NCBI RefSeq assembly: GCF_024448165.1
Contig: NZ_JAMOLN010000048.1
Location: 1-52,758 of the forward strand
Length of the DNA: 52,758 bases
Direction of reading: 5' to 3'
From: Streptomyces longispororuber
GTDB taxonomy: Bacteria > Actinomycetota > Actinomycetes > Streptomycetales > Streptomycetaceae
Numbering within the stretch: position 1 is the stretch's first letter; each line of letters begins with the position of its first letter. Below the pieces are notes generated by a model, which was given only the letters and a program-made list of their open reading frames with translations, searched no databases and had not been told where the DNA came from. The translations under genes and the position numbers were made by a program. Shown piece by piece: positions 41,050-50,431 of this stretch.

Positions 41050-42770
41050 GCGTTCTTCATCAGTTCCTGGAACTGGGCGGAGAACCAGTGCCCGGACAGC
41101 GGCGCGTTCGGCAGCGCCCCGGACATGTGGTTGTTGTTGCGCGGGTTGCCCGTGTACGTCGGGTCGCACATGCCGTCGAAGCCCTTGCCCTCGTCGTTGT
41201 CGATGGCGGTGCTCGAACCGTCGGACTCACCCGGCGGCTTCATCCACACGTAGGCGTCGATGCCGGTGGCGGGGTTGGCCTGCGGCCGCTCACCGAGGCC
41301 GGCTCCGCTCTGGTTGCACCAGTTGCCGAGGTGGATGCGGCGGTCGTAGCGGCCGCCGTCCACGTACGTGTCCACGTCCGTCGTGGCCCCGGGTCCGGTG
41401 GGCCGGGCCGTGCCGCCCCAGCCGTTGCGGGAGGTGTCGATCAGCATGCCGAGGTTCTGGTCGAAGCCGAGCGAGACGAGCTTGGTGCGCATGGCCTGGG
41501 CGTACGAGAGCTCGTCGGTGTAGCGGTTCCAGTCGACCCACTTCGACTCGCGGACGGACTTGCCGCCGACCGAGTCGCCGATCGCGAAGTTGTCCTCCTT
41601 GAGGGCGCTGTAGTTGGCCGTGTTCACGATGAAGCCGTGGACGTCGGACAGCTGCGCGCCGTTGCTGGTGGCGGTCGTCTTGAACAGCTCGGCGGAGGCG
41701 CCGAAGTTGTCGTCCCAGCCGAGCCAGCCGTGGTGGCCCGCGTCGATGTAGTTGTAGACGTTCGGGATGTCACCGAGCTTGTCCAGGGCGTAGCCGACGC
41801 CCTTCTGGTAGTTGCCGTTGGCCTTCATCACGTCGCAGTTGGGCGTGGCCGTGGGGCGTCCGCTGACGTTGGTGACGAGGTTGGGCAGCGAGTCGATCTC
41901 GATCGTGGTGACGATGCGCAGGCCCGCGTACTTGGAGTCGGCGAGGATCGCGGCGATCGGGTCGATGAAGTCGCTCTTGTACTTGTCGATGTCCGTCGGG
42001 CCGAGCTCGCCGTTGGAGGCGAGGGCGGCGCAGTCGCGGCCCGGCAGGTCGTAGACGACGAGCTGCACGACCTCTTCGCCGCTGCCCTTCTGGGCGAGCG
42101 CCGCGTCGAGGTGGTCGCGCAGGCCCATGCCGTCGCCGACGCCGTTGATCGCGGCGATGCGGTCCAGCCAGACGCCGGTGGGCTGGTCGGCGATGCGGCT
42201 GCCGCCGGTCTCGGCCCTGGCCTTGGCCGACCACTCCGGGTTCACGTACACCTTGGCGCCGGCGTACGGGTTGTCGACGCGGTCACCGGGGCCGGTCGGG
42301 TCCGTGGGATCGGTCGGATCCGTGGGGTCGGTGGGGTCGGTGTCCTCGTTGCAGGTGACGCCGTTCAGCTTGAACGTGGCCGGCTGGGCGTTGCTGCCGC
42401 TGTAGGTGCCGTTGAAGCCGAACGAGGCGGAGCCGCCGGTGGCGAGGGCGCCGTTGTACGAGAGGTTCTTCGCGGTGACCGCGGTGCCCGACTGGGAGAT
42501 GTCGGCGTTCCAGCCGCTGCTCACCTTCTGATTGCCCGCGAAGGACCAGGTGAGGTTCCAACTGTTCACCGCCGCGCCATTGTTGGTGACGGTGACGGCG
42601 GTGGTGAAGCCCGTGTCCCACTGGTTCTGCACTGTGTAGTCCACGGTGCACGCGGCGGCCGCGGCACCGATGTCGGCCGGGATGGCCGCGGCGGTGCCCA
42701 CGCAGGCGGCGCCGGTGAGGGCGAGGGTGGCGAGCACGGCGGTGCCGGCCCTGGTTCTGGTACGGCTCAT
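41034..42770 (-). CDS. Secreted GH6 cellobiohydrolase (Cel6B type) with N-terminal CBM2
   Basis: The product is 578 aa from the ATG at 42770. The order is signal peptide (1-40), CBM2 (about 41-140 with flanking Cys), a (DPT)n linker (144-163) and a GH6 catalytic domain (about 167-578). GH6 signature 1 is complete (VVYDLPGRDCAALASNG, acid Asp246), and the second region reads TTIEIDSLPNL, where I replaces the P of endoglucanases. That is the exo-acting Cel6B pattern. It should release cellobiose from cellulose chain ends. It starts 56 bases after the GH5 stop and is probably co-transcribed with it from the operator region at 44389. Confidence 0.93.
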   Translation of the reverse strand: MSRTRTRAGTAVLATLALTGAACVGTAAAIPADIGAAAAACTVDYTVQNQWDTGFTTAVTVTNNGAAVNSWNLTWSFAGNQKVSSGWNADISQSGTAVTAKNLSYNGALATGGSASFGFNGTYSGSNAQPATFKLNGVTCNEDTDPTDPTDPTDPTDPTGPGDRVDNPYAGAKVYVNPEWSAKARAETGGSRIADQPTGVWLDRIAAINGVGDGMGLRDHLDAALAQKGSGEEVVQLVVYDLPGRDCAALASNGELGPTDIDKYKSDFIDPIAAILADSKYAGLRIVTTIEIDSLPNLVTNVSGRPTATPNCDVMKANGNYQKGVGYALDKLGDIPNVYNYIDAGHHGWLGWDDNFGASAELFKTTATSNGAQLSDVHGFIVNTANYSALKEDNFAIGDSVGGKSVRESKWVDWNRYTDELSYAQAMRTKLVSLGFDQNLGMLIDTSRNGWGGTARPTGPGATTDVDTYVDGGRYDRRIHLGNWCNQSGAGLGERPQANPATGIDAYVWMKPPGESDGSSTAIDNDEGKGFDGMCDPTYTGNPRNNNHMSGALPNAPLSGHWFSAQFQELMKNAYPAL

Positions 42771-42826
42771 GGTGTGGGGTGTCCCTTTCGGTCCTGTTTC
42801 GTTGCGCACGGACGGGCTTGGCAGGC

Positions 42827-44335
42827 TCATTCGCCGACGGCTTGCAGGTGGTCGCGCAGGCCGGCCCCGAACGCGGTCGGCGTGCCGTCGTAATCACTGA
42901 TCAGCGAGGGACCTGACGAGCAGTCCCAGGTGTTCCAGGTCCAGCCGAGGTACGAGAGCTTCCGGTCGTCGAACCACTTCATGACGCGGTCGATGAACCC
43001 GTGGGAGCAGGTGTTCTCGCCGATCTCCCCCGCGATCAGGGGGACCTGGGCCGCGACGGGAGCGAGCTGTTCGTCCCAGCAGCTCTCACTGGCGCAGCTG
43101 TTGAAGTTGTAGACGTGGTACGCGGCGGCGATGTTGCCCGCCGGGTCGGCCGGCTGGTGCTGCAGCCACTGCCGCAGGTCGTTGGAGTAGGCGAGACCGC
43201 CGGCCAGGATCAGGTTCCCGGCCCCGCTGGTGCGGATCGCGTCGACGAGGTCCTGCATGCCGGCGACTTCGTAGCCGATGCCGGGGCAGGTGCCGCCGTC
43301 CTTCCAACAGGTCCACGCCTCGGTCAGGTTCGAGGTGGCGCGGTCCGGATACGGCTCGTTGAACAGGTCGAAGACGACGGTCGGGTCGTCCTTGTAGGCG
43401 GTGGCGACCGACGACCAGAAGGCGGGCGTGTACTGGGCGTCCGGCATCGGCTTCTGGCAGGTGGCGTGCACGTCGGAGCAGCCCGCCGAGTTCCCGGTGT
43501 ACTGGCCGTAGGACCAGTGCAGTTCGAGGATCGGCGTCATGCCGTGCGCCTTGACCTTGGTCACCAGGTCCTTGATGGCGGACTGGTAGTTGGCACCTCC
43601 GTACTCGGGTTTGATGTTGGACAGGCCGAGCCAGCACTCCTCGTTGAGCGGGATGCGGACGGCGTTCGCCTTCCAGTCGGCGATCGCCTGCACCGACGCG
43701 TCGTCGACCGGGCCGTCGAAGATCCCGTAGCCCTGGACGCACATGAACTCGCCGCCGGAGCGGTTCACGCCGAGGATGCGCCGGGTGGCGCCGGTGGCGT
43801 CGACCAGCTTGTTCCCGGACGCCTTCAGGGCCGGGGCGGTGCCGTCACCGGGATCCGTCGGATCGGTCGGGTCCGTGGGGTCCGTCGGGTCGGTGATGTC
43901 GGTGTTGCAGGTGGTGCCGTTCAGCTTGAAGGTCTTGGGCACGGTGTTGGCGCCGGACCAGGATCCGATGAACCCGGCCGAGACGCTCGCGCCGGTCGCG
44001 AGCGTGCCGTTCCAGGACTCGTTGGCCGCGGTCGCGGTGGCGCCGGACTGGGACCACTTGGCGCTCCAGCCCTGGGTGACCTCCTGCCCGTCGGCGAAGT
44101 CGAAGGACAGGCTCCAACTGTCCTTCGCCGCACCGTTGTTGGTGACCTTCACGGCCGCCTGGAAGCCGCTGTCCCACTGCGACGTGACGGAGTACTCCAC
44201 GGCGCAGGCGGGGGCGACCGCCGATGCGGTGCCGGTCAGGGGTACGAGCGTGGCCGCGGTGACGGCACACGCCACGAGGGAGGCGCGTAACGCAGAGAGG
44301 ACGTGCTGCGGGGGGTGGTGCGGGGGGTGTCGCAT
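42827..44335 (-). CDS. Secreted GH5 endoglucanase with N-terminal CBM2
   Basis: The product is 502 aa from the ATG at 44335, with AAGGAG eight bases upstream. The order is signal peptide (1-40), CBM2 (44-143), a (DPT)n linker (147-165) and a GH5 domain (about 170-502). The acid/base Glu327 lies in FDLFNEP and the nucleophile Glu437 in LIAGEIGE. GH5 enzymes cut beta-1,4-glucan internally. The gene heads the minus-strand cellulase operon (GH5-GH6). Its leader holds a CebR-like box at 44389-44402. It shares CBM2 and DPT-linker design with the GH6 partner, as expected of a coordinated secreted set. Confidence 0.95.
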   Translation of the reverse strand: MRHPPHHPPQHVLSALRASLVACAVTAATLVPLTGTASAVAPACAVEYSVTSQWDSGFQAAVKVTNNGAAKDSWSLSFDFADGQEVTQGWSAKWSQSGATATAANESWNGTLATGASVSAGFIGSWSGANTVPKTFKLNGTTCNTDITDPTDPTDPTDPTDPGDGTAPALKASGNKLVDATGATRRILGVNRSGGEFMCVQGYGIFDGPVDDASVQAIADWKANAVRIPLNEECWLGLSNIKPEYGGANYQSAIKDLVTKVKAHGMTPILELHWSYGQYTGNSAGCSDVHATCQKPMPDAQYTPAFWSSVATAYKDDPTVVFDLFNEPYPDRATSNLTEAWTCWKDGGTCPGIGYEVAGMQDLVDAIRTSGAGNLILAGGLAYSNDLRQWLQHQPADPAGNIAAAYHVYNFNSCASESCWDEQLAPVAAQVPLIAGEIGENTCSHGFIDRVMKWFDDRKLSYLGWTWNTWDCSSGPSLISDYDGTPTAFGAGLRDHLQAVGE

Positions 44336-44388
44336 GAGCGACTCCTTGCAGCTCTGGCGGGACGGCACGGGGCCGGCACGTCGACTGA

Positions 44389-44402
44389 TGGAATCGCTCC
44401 CA
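44389..44402. promoter_or_regulatory. Imperfect CebR-type operator upstream of GH5
   Basis: TGGAATCGCTCCCA matches the CebR consensus TGGGAGCGCTCCCA at 12 of 14 positions. It lies 54 bases upstream of the GH5 start. Both this box and the one at 44526 are followed by CTGGTT, so the flank is conserved too. Confidence 0.7.
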
Positions 44403-44468
44403 CTGGTTGCTGGAGGACTGTAGAGAAGGAACTGCCGTCAAGCAACAGACGAGTTCAGAATTTCCACT

Positions 44469-44484
44469 GTCGAATTAATTCGAC
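44469..44484. promoter_or_regulatory. 16-bp perfect AT-rich palindrome between the two cellulase operators
   Basis: GTCGAATTAATTCGAC is perfectly self-complementary and unusually AT-rich for this DNA. It lies near the middle of the 244-bp GH5/GH48 divergent region, 67 bases from one CebR-type box and 42 from the other. It could be a second regulator's site or promoter DNA. Confidence 0.5.
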
Positions 44485-44525
44485 TCTTCAAGCCTCTTGA
44501 CCCTCATTTTCCTCGTCCCCATCCT

Positions 44526-44539
44526 TGGGAGCGCTCCCA
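44526..44539. promoter_or_regulatory. Perfect CebR operator upstream of GH48
   Basis: TGGGAGCGCTCCCA at 44526-44539 is the exact 14-bp palindrome known to bind CebR, the cellobiose-responsive LacI-family repressor of Streptomyces cellulase genes. It lies 40 bases upstream of the GH48 start and about 23 bases after a TTGACC that may be a -35 element, so a bound repressor would sit near the transcription start. Confidence 0.85.
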
Positions 44540-44579
44540 CTGGTTCACAGGTTGTTCGAGCCGCAAGGAGGAACCCCCC

Positions 44580-47483
44580 ATGCCCAGAAGACCGGCCCGG
44601 CGGTTGTGGACCGCCGTGGCGGCCGCCCTGGCACTACCGCTCGCCACGCTCGCCGCTCTGCCAACGACCGCTGAGGCAGCGGCAGTTGAGTGCAGCGTCG
44701 ACTACAAGACCAACGACTGGGGATCCGGCTTCACGGCCGATCTGACGATCACCAACCGCGGCTCCGCGGCGATCGACGGCTGGACCCTCACCTACGCGTA
44801 CACCGGTGACCAGAAACTCACCAATGGCTGGAGCGGCACCTGGTCGCAGTCCGGCAAGAACATCACGGTGAAGGACGCCGGATACAACGGAAAGATCGCG
44901 GCGGGCGCCGCCACGTCGACCGGTGCGCAATTCACTTACAGTGGCTCGAATTCGGCGCCCACGAATTTCGCGATCAACGGCACGACCTGCGCGGGCGCCC
45001 ACCAGCCGCCGGTCACCGTGCTCACCTCGCCCCAGGCCGGCGCGGTCTACTCGGCCGGTGACGTGGTGCCGCTCGCGGCGACCGCGGCCGCCGCCGACGG
45101 GGCCACCGTCGACAAGGTCGAGTTCTACGACGACACGACGCTCCTCGGCACGGACACGACGTCCCCGTACGAGCTGGGCACGGACGACCTGACGGCCGGC
45201 ACGCACTCGCTGTACGCGAAGGCGTACGACAGCCAGGGCGCGTCCGGCGAGTCGACCCCGGTCGGCATCACGGTCGCCACCGGCCCCGCCGTCGTCGCGA
45301 TGCCGTCCCAACTCGGCGTCCAGCAGGGCAAGTCGGGGACCTTCGACGTCAAGCTGTCGACGCAGCCCAGCGCGAACGTCACGGTCAGCACGGCCCGCGC
45401 GAGCGGCAACACCGGCCTGTCGGTGTCGTCCGGCGCGAGCCTCACCTTCACGCCGTCGAACTGGAACACGGCGCAGAAGGTGACGGTGGCCGCCGACTCC
45501 TCCGGCACCGGCGCGGCGACCTTCGCGATCACGGCACCCGGCCACGCCAAGGCCGAGGTCGTCGTCACGCAGCTCGCGGCGGGCAAGGAGTACGACACCC
45601 GCTTCCTCGACCTCTACGGGAAGATCACCGATCCGGCGAACGGCTACTTCTCGCCGGAGGGCATCCCGTACCACTCGGTCGAGACGCTGATCGTCGAGGC
45701 GCCCGACCACGGCCACGAGACGACGTCGGAGGCGTACTCGTACCTCCTGTGGCTCCAGGCCATGTACGGGAAGGTGAGCGGCGACTGGTCCAAGTTCAAC
45801 GGGGCCTGGGAGATCATGGAGAAGTACATGATCCCCACGCACGCGGACCAGCCGACGAACTCGTTCTACAACGCCTCGAAGCCCGCGACGTACGCCCCCG
45901 AGCACGACCTTCCGTCGCAGTACCCGGCGAAGCTCGACGGGTCGGTCTCCGTCGGCAGCGACCCGATCGCGGCCGAGCTGAAGAGCGCGTACGGCACGGA
46001 CGACGTGTACGGCATGCACTGGCTGCAGGACGTCGACAACGTCTACGGCTACGGCAACGAGCCCGGCAAGTGCGAGGCGGGCCCGACCGCGACCGGACCG
46101 TCGTACATCAACACGTTCCAGCGCGGTGCGCAGGAGTCGGTGTGGGAGACGGTGCCGCAGCCGACCTGCGACGCCTTCAAGTACGGCGGCACGAACGGGT
46201 ACCTGGACCTGTTCACCGGTGACTCCTCGTACGCCAAGCAGTGGAAGTTCACCAACGCCCCGGACGCCGACGCGCGGGCCGTGCAGGCCGCGTACTGGGC
46301 GGACGTCTGGGCCAAGGAGCAGGGCAAGGGCTCCGAGGTCTCCTCGACCGTCGGCAAGGCGGCGAAGATGGGCGACTACCTCCGGTACTCGATGTACGAC
46401 AAGTACTTCAAGAAGGTCGGCAACTGCGTGGGCGCGAGCAGCTGCCCGGCCGGCACCGGCAAGGACGCCTCCCACTACCTGATGTCCTGGTACTACGCGT
46501 GGGGCGGCGCCACCGACACCTCGGCGGGCTGGGCCTGGCGCATCGGTTCGAGCCACACGCACGGCGGCTACCAGAACCCGCTCGCCGCGTACGCGCTCTC
46601 CTCGTACGCCGACCTGAAGCCCAAGTCGGCCACGGGACAGGCCGACTGGGCCAAGTCGCTCGACCGTCAGCTGGAGTTCTACCGCTGGCTGCAGTCGGAC
46701 GAGGGCGCCATCGCGGGCGGCGCGACCAACAGCTGGGGCGGCAGCTACGGCACCCCGCCGTCCGGCACGCCGACGTTCTACGGCATGTTCTACGACGAGG
46801 CGCCCGTCTACCACGACCCGCCGTCGAACCAGTGGTTCGGCTTCCAGGCGTGGTCGATGGAGCGCGTCGCCGAGTACTACCAGCAGACGGGGGACGCCGA
46901 CGCGAAGGCGGTCCTGGACAAGTGGGTCGACTGGGCCCTGTCCAAGACGACGGTCAACCCCGACGGCACGTTCCAGATCCCCTCCACCCTCCAGTGGTCG
47001 GGCAAGCCGGACACCTGGAACGCGTCGAGTCCCGGCGCCAACTCGGGCCTTCACGTCACGGTCGCCGACTACACGAACGACGTGGGCGTGGCGGCGGCGT
47101 ACGCCAAGACGCTGACGTACTACGCGGCCAAGTCCGGTGACGCGCAGGCCAAGTCGACGGCGAAGGCGCTGCTCGACGGCATGTGGCAGAACGACCAGGA
47201 CGCGCTCGGCATCGCGGTGCCCGAGACGCGGACCGACTACAGCCGGTTCGGCGACACGGTGTACGTGCCGTCCGGCTGGACCGGCACCATGCCGAACGGC
47301 GACAAGATCGACTCCTCGTCGACCTTCGCCTCGCTGCGCTCCTTCTACAAGGACGACCCCAACTGGTCGAAGATCGAGGCCTACTTGGCGGGCGGCGCGG
47401 CGCCGACGTTCACGTACCACCGGTTCTGGGCCCAGGCGGACATCGCGCTCGCCATGGGCTCGTACGCGGAGCTGCTGGAGTAA
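44580..47483 (+). CDS. Secreted GH48 reducing-end exocellulase with CBM2 and Ig-like modules
   Basis: The product is 967 aa from the ATG at 44580 with AAGGAGGAA upstream. The order is signal peptide (1-34), CBM2 (35-138, Cys pair), an Ig-like module (about 143-232), a second beta-sandwich (about 238-330) and a GH48 domain (about 337-967). The GH48 block EAPDHGHETTSEAYSYLLWLQAMYGK carries the proposed acid Glu. GH48 enzymes release cellobiose from reducing ends and are a hallmark of true cellulose degraders. The gene diverges from the GH5-GH6 operon across CebR-type boxes, so the three should be induced together by cellobiose. Confidence 0.95.
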   Translation: MPRRPARRLWTAVAAALALPLATLAALPTTAEAAAVECSVDYKTNDWGSGFTADLTITNRGSAAIDGWTLTYAYTGDQKLTNGWSGTWSQSGKNITVKDAGYNGKIAAGAATSTGAQFTYSGSNSAPTNFAINGTTCAGAHQPPVTVLTSPQAGAVYSAGDVVPLAATAAAADGATVDKVEFYDDTTLLGTDTTSPYELGTDDLTAGTHSLYAKAYDSQGASGESTPVGITVATGPAVVAMPSQLGVQQGKSGTFDVKLSTQPSANVTVSTARASGNTGLSVSSGASLTFTPSNWNTAQKVTVAADSSGTGAATFAITAPGHAKAEVVVTQLAAGKEYDTRFLDLYGKITDPANGYFSPEGIPYHSVETLIVEAPDHGHETTSEAYSYLLWLQAMYGKVSGDWSKFNGAWEIMEKYMIPTHADQPTNSFYNASKPATYAPEHDLPSQYPAKLDGSVSVGSDPIAAELKSAYGTDDVYGMHWLQDVDNVYGYGNEPGKCEAGPTATGPSYINTFQRGAQESVWETVPQPTCDAFKYGGTNGYLDLFTGDSSYAKQWKFTNAPDADARAVQAAYWADVWAKEQGKGSEVSSTVGKAAKMGDYLRYSMYDKYFKKVGNCVGASSCPAGTGKDASHYLMSWYYAWGGATDTSAGWAWRIGSSHTHGGYQNPLAAYALSSYADLKPKSATGQADWAKSLDRQLEFYRWLQSDEGAIAGGATNSWGGSYGTPPSGTPTFYGMFYDEAPVYHDPPSNQWFGFQAWSMERVAEYYQQTGDADAKAVLDKWVDWALSKTTVNPDGTFQIPSTLQWSGKPDTWNASSPGANSGLHVTVADYTNDVGVAAAYAKTLTYYAAKSGDAQAKSTAKALLDGMWQNDQDALGIAVPETRTDYSRFGDTVYVPSGWTGTMPNGDKIDSSSTFASLRSFYKDDPNWSKIEAYLAGGAAPTFTYHRFWAQADIALAMGSYAELLE

Positions 47484-47513
47484 CGCCCCGCTGACAGCCG
47501 CTCCGTGCACCGC

Positions 47514-47551
47514 GGGCCGGCCGGGCCTCCTCCCCGAGGTCCGGTCGGCCC
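47514..47551. terminator. Stem-loop terminator between GH48 and GH74
   Basis: A 16-bp stem (47514-47529 with 47536-47551, two G-U wobbles) over a 6-base loop starts 30 bases after the GH48 stop. It would stop the GH48 transcript. GH74 would then need its own promoter, although no operator box is seen in the 110-bp gap. Confidence 0.7.
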
Positions 47552-47593
47552 GCTCCCCTGCCCCCATGCTCCGACCCACCCCCGGGAACCCGT

Positions 47594-50266
47594 ATGCGAA
47601 GACCACGCACCCGGCTGCTCACCGCGGCCGTACTCGCCCTGGCCGCAGGGCTTCTGACGCATCCTCAGACGGCACAGGCGGATCGGTCCGCCGATCGGCC
47701 GGCCGCGCGGATCGCGGCCGACACCTACACCTGGAAGAACGCGCGCATCGACGGCGGCGGTTTCGTCCCCGGCATCGTCTTCAACCGCACCGAGAAGAAC
47801 CTCGCCTACGCCCGCACCGACATCGGCGGCGCCTACCGCTGGGACCAGGACACGAAGTCCTGGACGCCGCTGCTCGACTCGGTCGGCTGGGACGACTGGG
47901 GCCACACGGGCGTCGCGTCCCTCGCCACGGACTCCGTCGACCCGGACCGGGTGTACGCGGCCGTCGGCACGTACACGAACGACTGGGACCCGGGCAAGGG
48001 CGCCGTCCTGCGCTCGGCCGACCGCGGCGCGACCTGGCAGAAGACGGACCTCCCCTTCAAGCTCGGCGGCAACATGCCCGGGCGCGGCATGGGCGAGCGC
48101 CTCGCGATCGACCCGCACGACAACAAGGTCCTGTACCTGGCCGCGCCCAGCGGCAAGGGCCTGTGGCGCTCCACGGACGCGGGCGTGACCTGGTCGCAGG
48201 TGACGTCCTTCCCCAACGTCGGGAACTACGCGCAGGACCCGTCCGACACGTCCGGCTACGCCTCCGACAACCAGGGCGTGGTGTCCGTGACGTTCGACGA
48301 GTCGAGCGGGACGGGGACGGACCGCACGAAGACGATCTACGTCGGCGTCGCGGACAAGGAGAACCCGCTGTACCGCTCGACGGACGCGGGCGCGACGTGG
48401 CAGCGGGTGGCGGGCCAGCCCACCGGCTACCTCCCCCACAAGAGCGTCCTCGACGCCGAGAACGGCTACCTCTACGTCGCGTACAGCGACACCGGCGGAC
48501 CGTACGACGGCGGCAAGGGCGAGGTCTGGCGGTACGCGACGAGGACGGGCGAGTGGAAGGACGTCAGCCCGGTCGCGGCGGCGGACACCTACTACGGCTA
48601 CAGCGGTCTGACGGTCGACCGGCAGCACCCGGGCACGGTCATGGTCTCCGGGTACAGCTCCTGGTGGCCGGACACGCTGATCTTCCGCTCGACGGACAGC
48701 GGCGGCACGTGGACGAAGGCGTGGGACTACACGTCGTACCCGAACCGGGTGAACCGCTACACGATGGACGTGTCCTCCGCGCCCTGGCTGTCCTGGGGCG
48801 CGAATCCGTCGCCGCCCGAGCAGTCGCCGAAGCTGGGCTGGATGACGGAGGCGCTGGAGATCGACCCGTTCGACTCGGACCGGATGATGTACGGGACGGG
48901 CGCGACGATCTACGGCACGAACGACCTCGGGAAGTGGGACACGGGCGGCACCTTCACCATCACCCCCATGGTGAAGGGACTTGAGGAGACGGCGGTCAAC
49001 GACCTGGCGTCGGCGCCCTCGGGCGCCCCGCTCCTGTCGGCCCTCGGCGACATCGGCGGCTTCCGCCACACGGACCTGACGAAGGTCCCGCCGATGATGT
49101 TCACCTCACCGAACTTCACGTCGTCGACGAGCCTGGACTTCGCGGAGGGCAAGCCCGACGTGGTGGTCCGCGCGGGGAACGTCGACTCGGGCGCGCACGT
49201 CGCCCTCTCGAACGACAACGGCGCCAACTGGTACGCGGCGGGCGCCGATCCGGCGGGCGTGACGGGCGGCGGCACGGTCGCGGCCTCGGCGGACGGCGGC
49301 CGGTTCGTGTGGAGCCCGGACGGTGCGGGCGTCCAGACGGGCACGGGGTCCTCGTGGACGGCGTCGAGCGGGGTTCCCGCGGGCGCGGTGGTGGAGTCGG
49401 ACCGGGCCGACGCGAACGTCTTCTACGCGTTCAAGTCCGGGACGTTCTACGCGAGTTCGGACGGCGGCGCGACGTTCACGGCGAAGGCGTCGTCGGGTCT
49501 TCCGGCGGACGGCCCGGTCCGTTTCAAGGCGGTGCCGGGGGCCGAGGGCGACATCTGGCTGGCGGGCGGCTCCACGCAGGGCGCGTACGGGCTGTGGCAC
49601 TCGACGGACGGCGGCGCCACGTTCACCCGGCTGTCGAACGTCGACCAGGCGGACACGATCGGCTTCGGCAAGGCCGCGCCCGGGGCCGCGTACCCGACGC
49701 TCTACGCGAGCGCGAAGATCGGCGGCGTCCGCGGCATCTTCCGCTCGACGGACGCGGGCACGTCCTGGACCCGCATCAACGACGACGCCCACCAGTGGGG
49801 GTGGACGGGCGCGGCGATCACCGGTGACCCGCGCGTCTACGGCCGGGTGTACGTGTCGACGAACGGCCGGGGCGTCGTCTACGGCGACACGGCCGGCACC
49901 ACGGACCCCGACCCCGATCCCGACCCGGGTGACGGCGGTGACGCCGCCTGCACGGTCGCGTACAAGGTCACGAACGAGTGGCCGGGCGGCTTCCAGGCGG
50001 ACGTGACCCTCACCAACACGGCCACGACGCCCTGGGACGGCTGGACCCTCGGCTGGTCCTTCGACGACGCGGCCCAGAAGGTCACCCAGTCCTGGAACGC
50101 GGAGGTGACCCAGACGGGCCCGAAGGTCACGGCCCGGAACGTGGGCTGGAACGGCAAGGTGGCCCCGGGCAGCGCGGTGACGTTCGGCTTCACCGGGGAC
50201 CGGGCGACGGCGAACGGAGAACCGGGGGCGTTCGCCCTCGACGGGAAGCCCTGCACGGTCGTCTGA
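47594..50266 (+). CDS. Secreted GH74 xyloglucanase with C-terminal CBM2
   Basis: The product is 890 aa from the ATG at 47594, with only a weak ribosome site. A signal peptide (1-29) precedes two seven-bladed propeller domains with many Asp-box-like turns (RSTDAGVTW, RSTDSGGTW, HSTDGGATF). The GH74 catalytic pair fits Asp76 (ARTDIGGAYRW) and Asp486 (ALGDIGGFRH). A DPDPDP linker leads to a CBM2 (about 795-890). It cleaves the beta-glucan backbone of xyloglucan. It follows GH48 with a terminator between them and no CebR-type box of its own, so its control may differ. Confidence 0.93.
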   Translation: MRRPRTRLLTAAVLALAAGLLTHPQTAQADRSADRPAARIAADTYTWKNARIDGGGFVPGIVFNRTEKNLAYARTDIGGAYRWDQDTKSWTPLLDSVGWDDWGHTGVASLATDSVDPDRVYAAVGTYTNDWDPGKGAVLRSADRGATWQKTDLPFKLGGNMPGRGMGERLAIDPHDNKVLYLAAPSGKGLWRSTDAGVTWSQVTSFPNVGNYAQDPSDTSGYASDNQGVVSVTFDESSGTGTDRTKTIYVGVADKENPLYRSTDAGATWQRVAGQPTGYLPHKSVLDAENGYLYVAYSDTGGPYDGGKGEVWRYATRTGEWKDVSPVAAADTYYGYSGLTVDRQHPGTVMVSGYSSWWPDTLIFRSTDSGGTWTKAWDYTSYPNRVNRYTMDVSSAPWLSWGANPSPPEQSPKLGWMTEALEIDPFDSDRMMYGTGATIYGTNDLGKWDTGGTFTITPMVKGLEETAVNDLASAPSGAPLLSALGDIGGFRHTDLTKVPPMMFTSPNFTSSTSLDFAEGKPDVVVRAGNVDSGAHVALSNDNGANWYAAGADPAGVTGGGTVAASADGGRFVWSPDGAGVQTGTGSSWTASSGVPAGAVVESDRADANVFYAFKSGTFYASSDGGATFTAKASSGLPADGPVRFKAVPGAEGDIWLAGGSTQGAYGLWHSTDGGATFTRLSNVDQADTIGFGKAAPGAAYPTLYASAKIGGVRGIFRSTDAGTSWTRINDDAHQWGWTGAAITGDPRVYGRVYVSTNGRGVVYGDTAGTTDPDPDPDPGDGGDAACTVAYKVTNEWPGGFQADVTLTNTATTPWDGWTLGWSFDDAAQKVTQSWNAEVTQTGPKVTARNVGWNGKVAPGSAVTFGFTGDRATANGEPGAFALDGKPCTVV

Positions 50267-50279
50267 CGGCAGGTGTCGG

Positions 50280-50310
50280 GAGGGGCCGGCGGGTCGACCG
50301 CCGGCCCCTC
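50280..50310. terminator. Stem-loop terminator after GH74
   Basis: A perfect 13-bp stem (50280-50292 with 50298-50310) over a 5-base GTCGA loop starts 14 bases after the GH74 stop. It lies in the 165-bp gap before the small membrane protein gene. Confidence 0.8.
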
Positions 50311-50431
50311 GGAGCGCCCGTGGAGCCCTTGCCGTCACGTCACGAAGTCATCACTTCACCTTCACATAGTCATCACATTGCCGACGGCCGCACTAGCCTC
50401 TCCCCCTCAGCATCGACCGCAGGGGGACGCC

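Noticed and set aside
42295..42345. Tandem repeats in GH6, and a similar set near 43850-43895 in GH5
   Set aside because: They encode the (Asp-Pro-Thr)n linker between CBM2 and the catalytic domain, so they are ordinary coding repeats.
44634..47606. A 990-codon minus-strand open frame opposite GH48
   Set aside because: GH48 and CBM2 motifs are unambiguous on the plus strand. The antisense frame is Val/Arg-rich with no domain.
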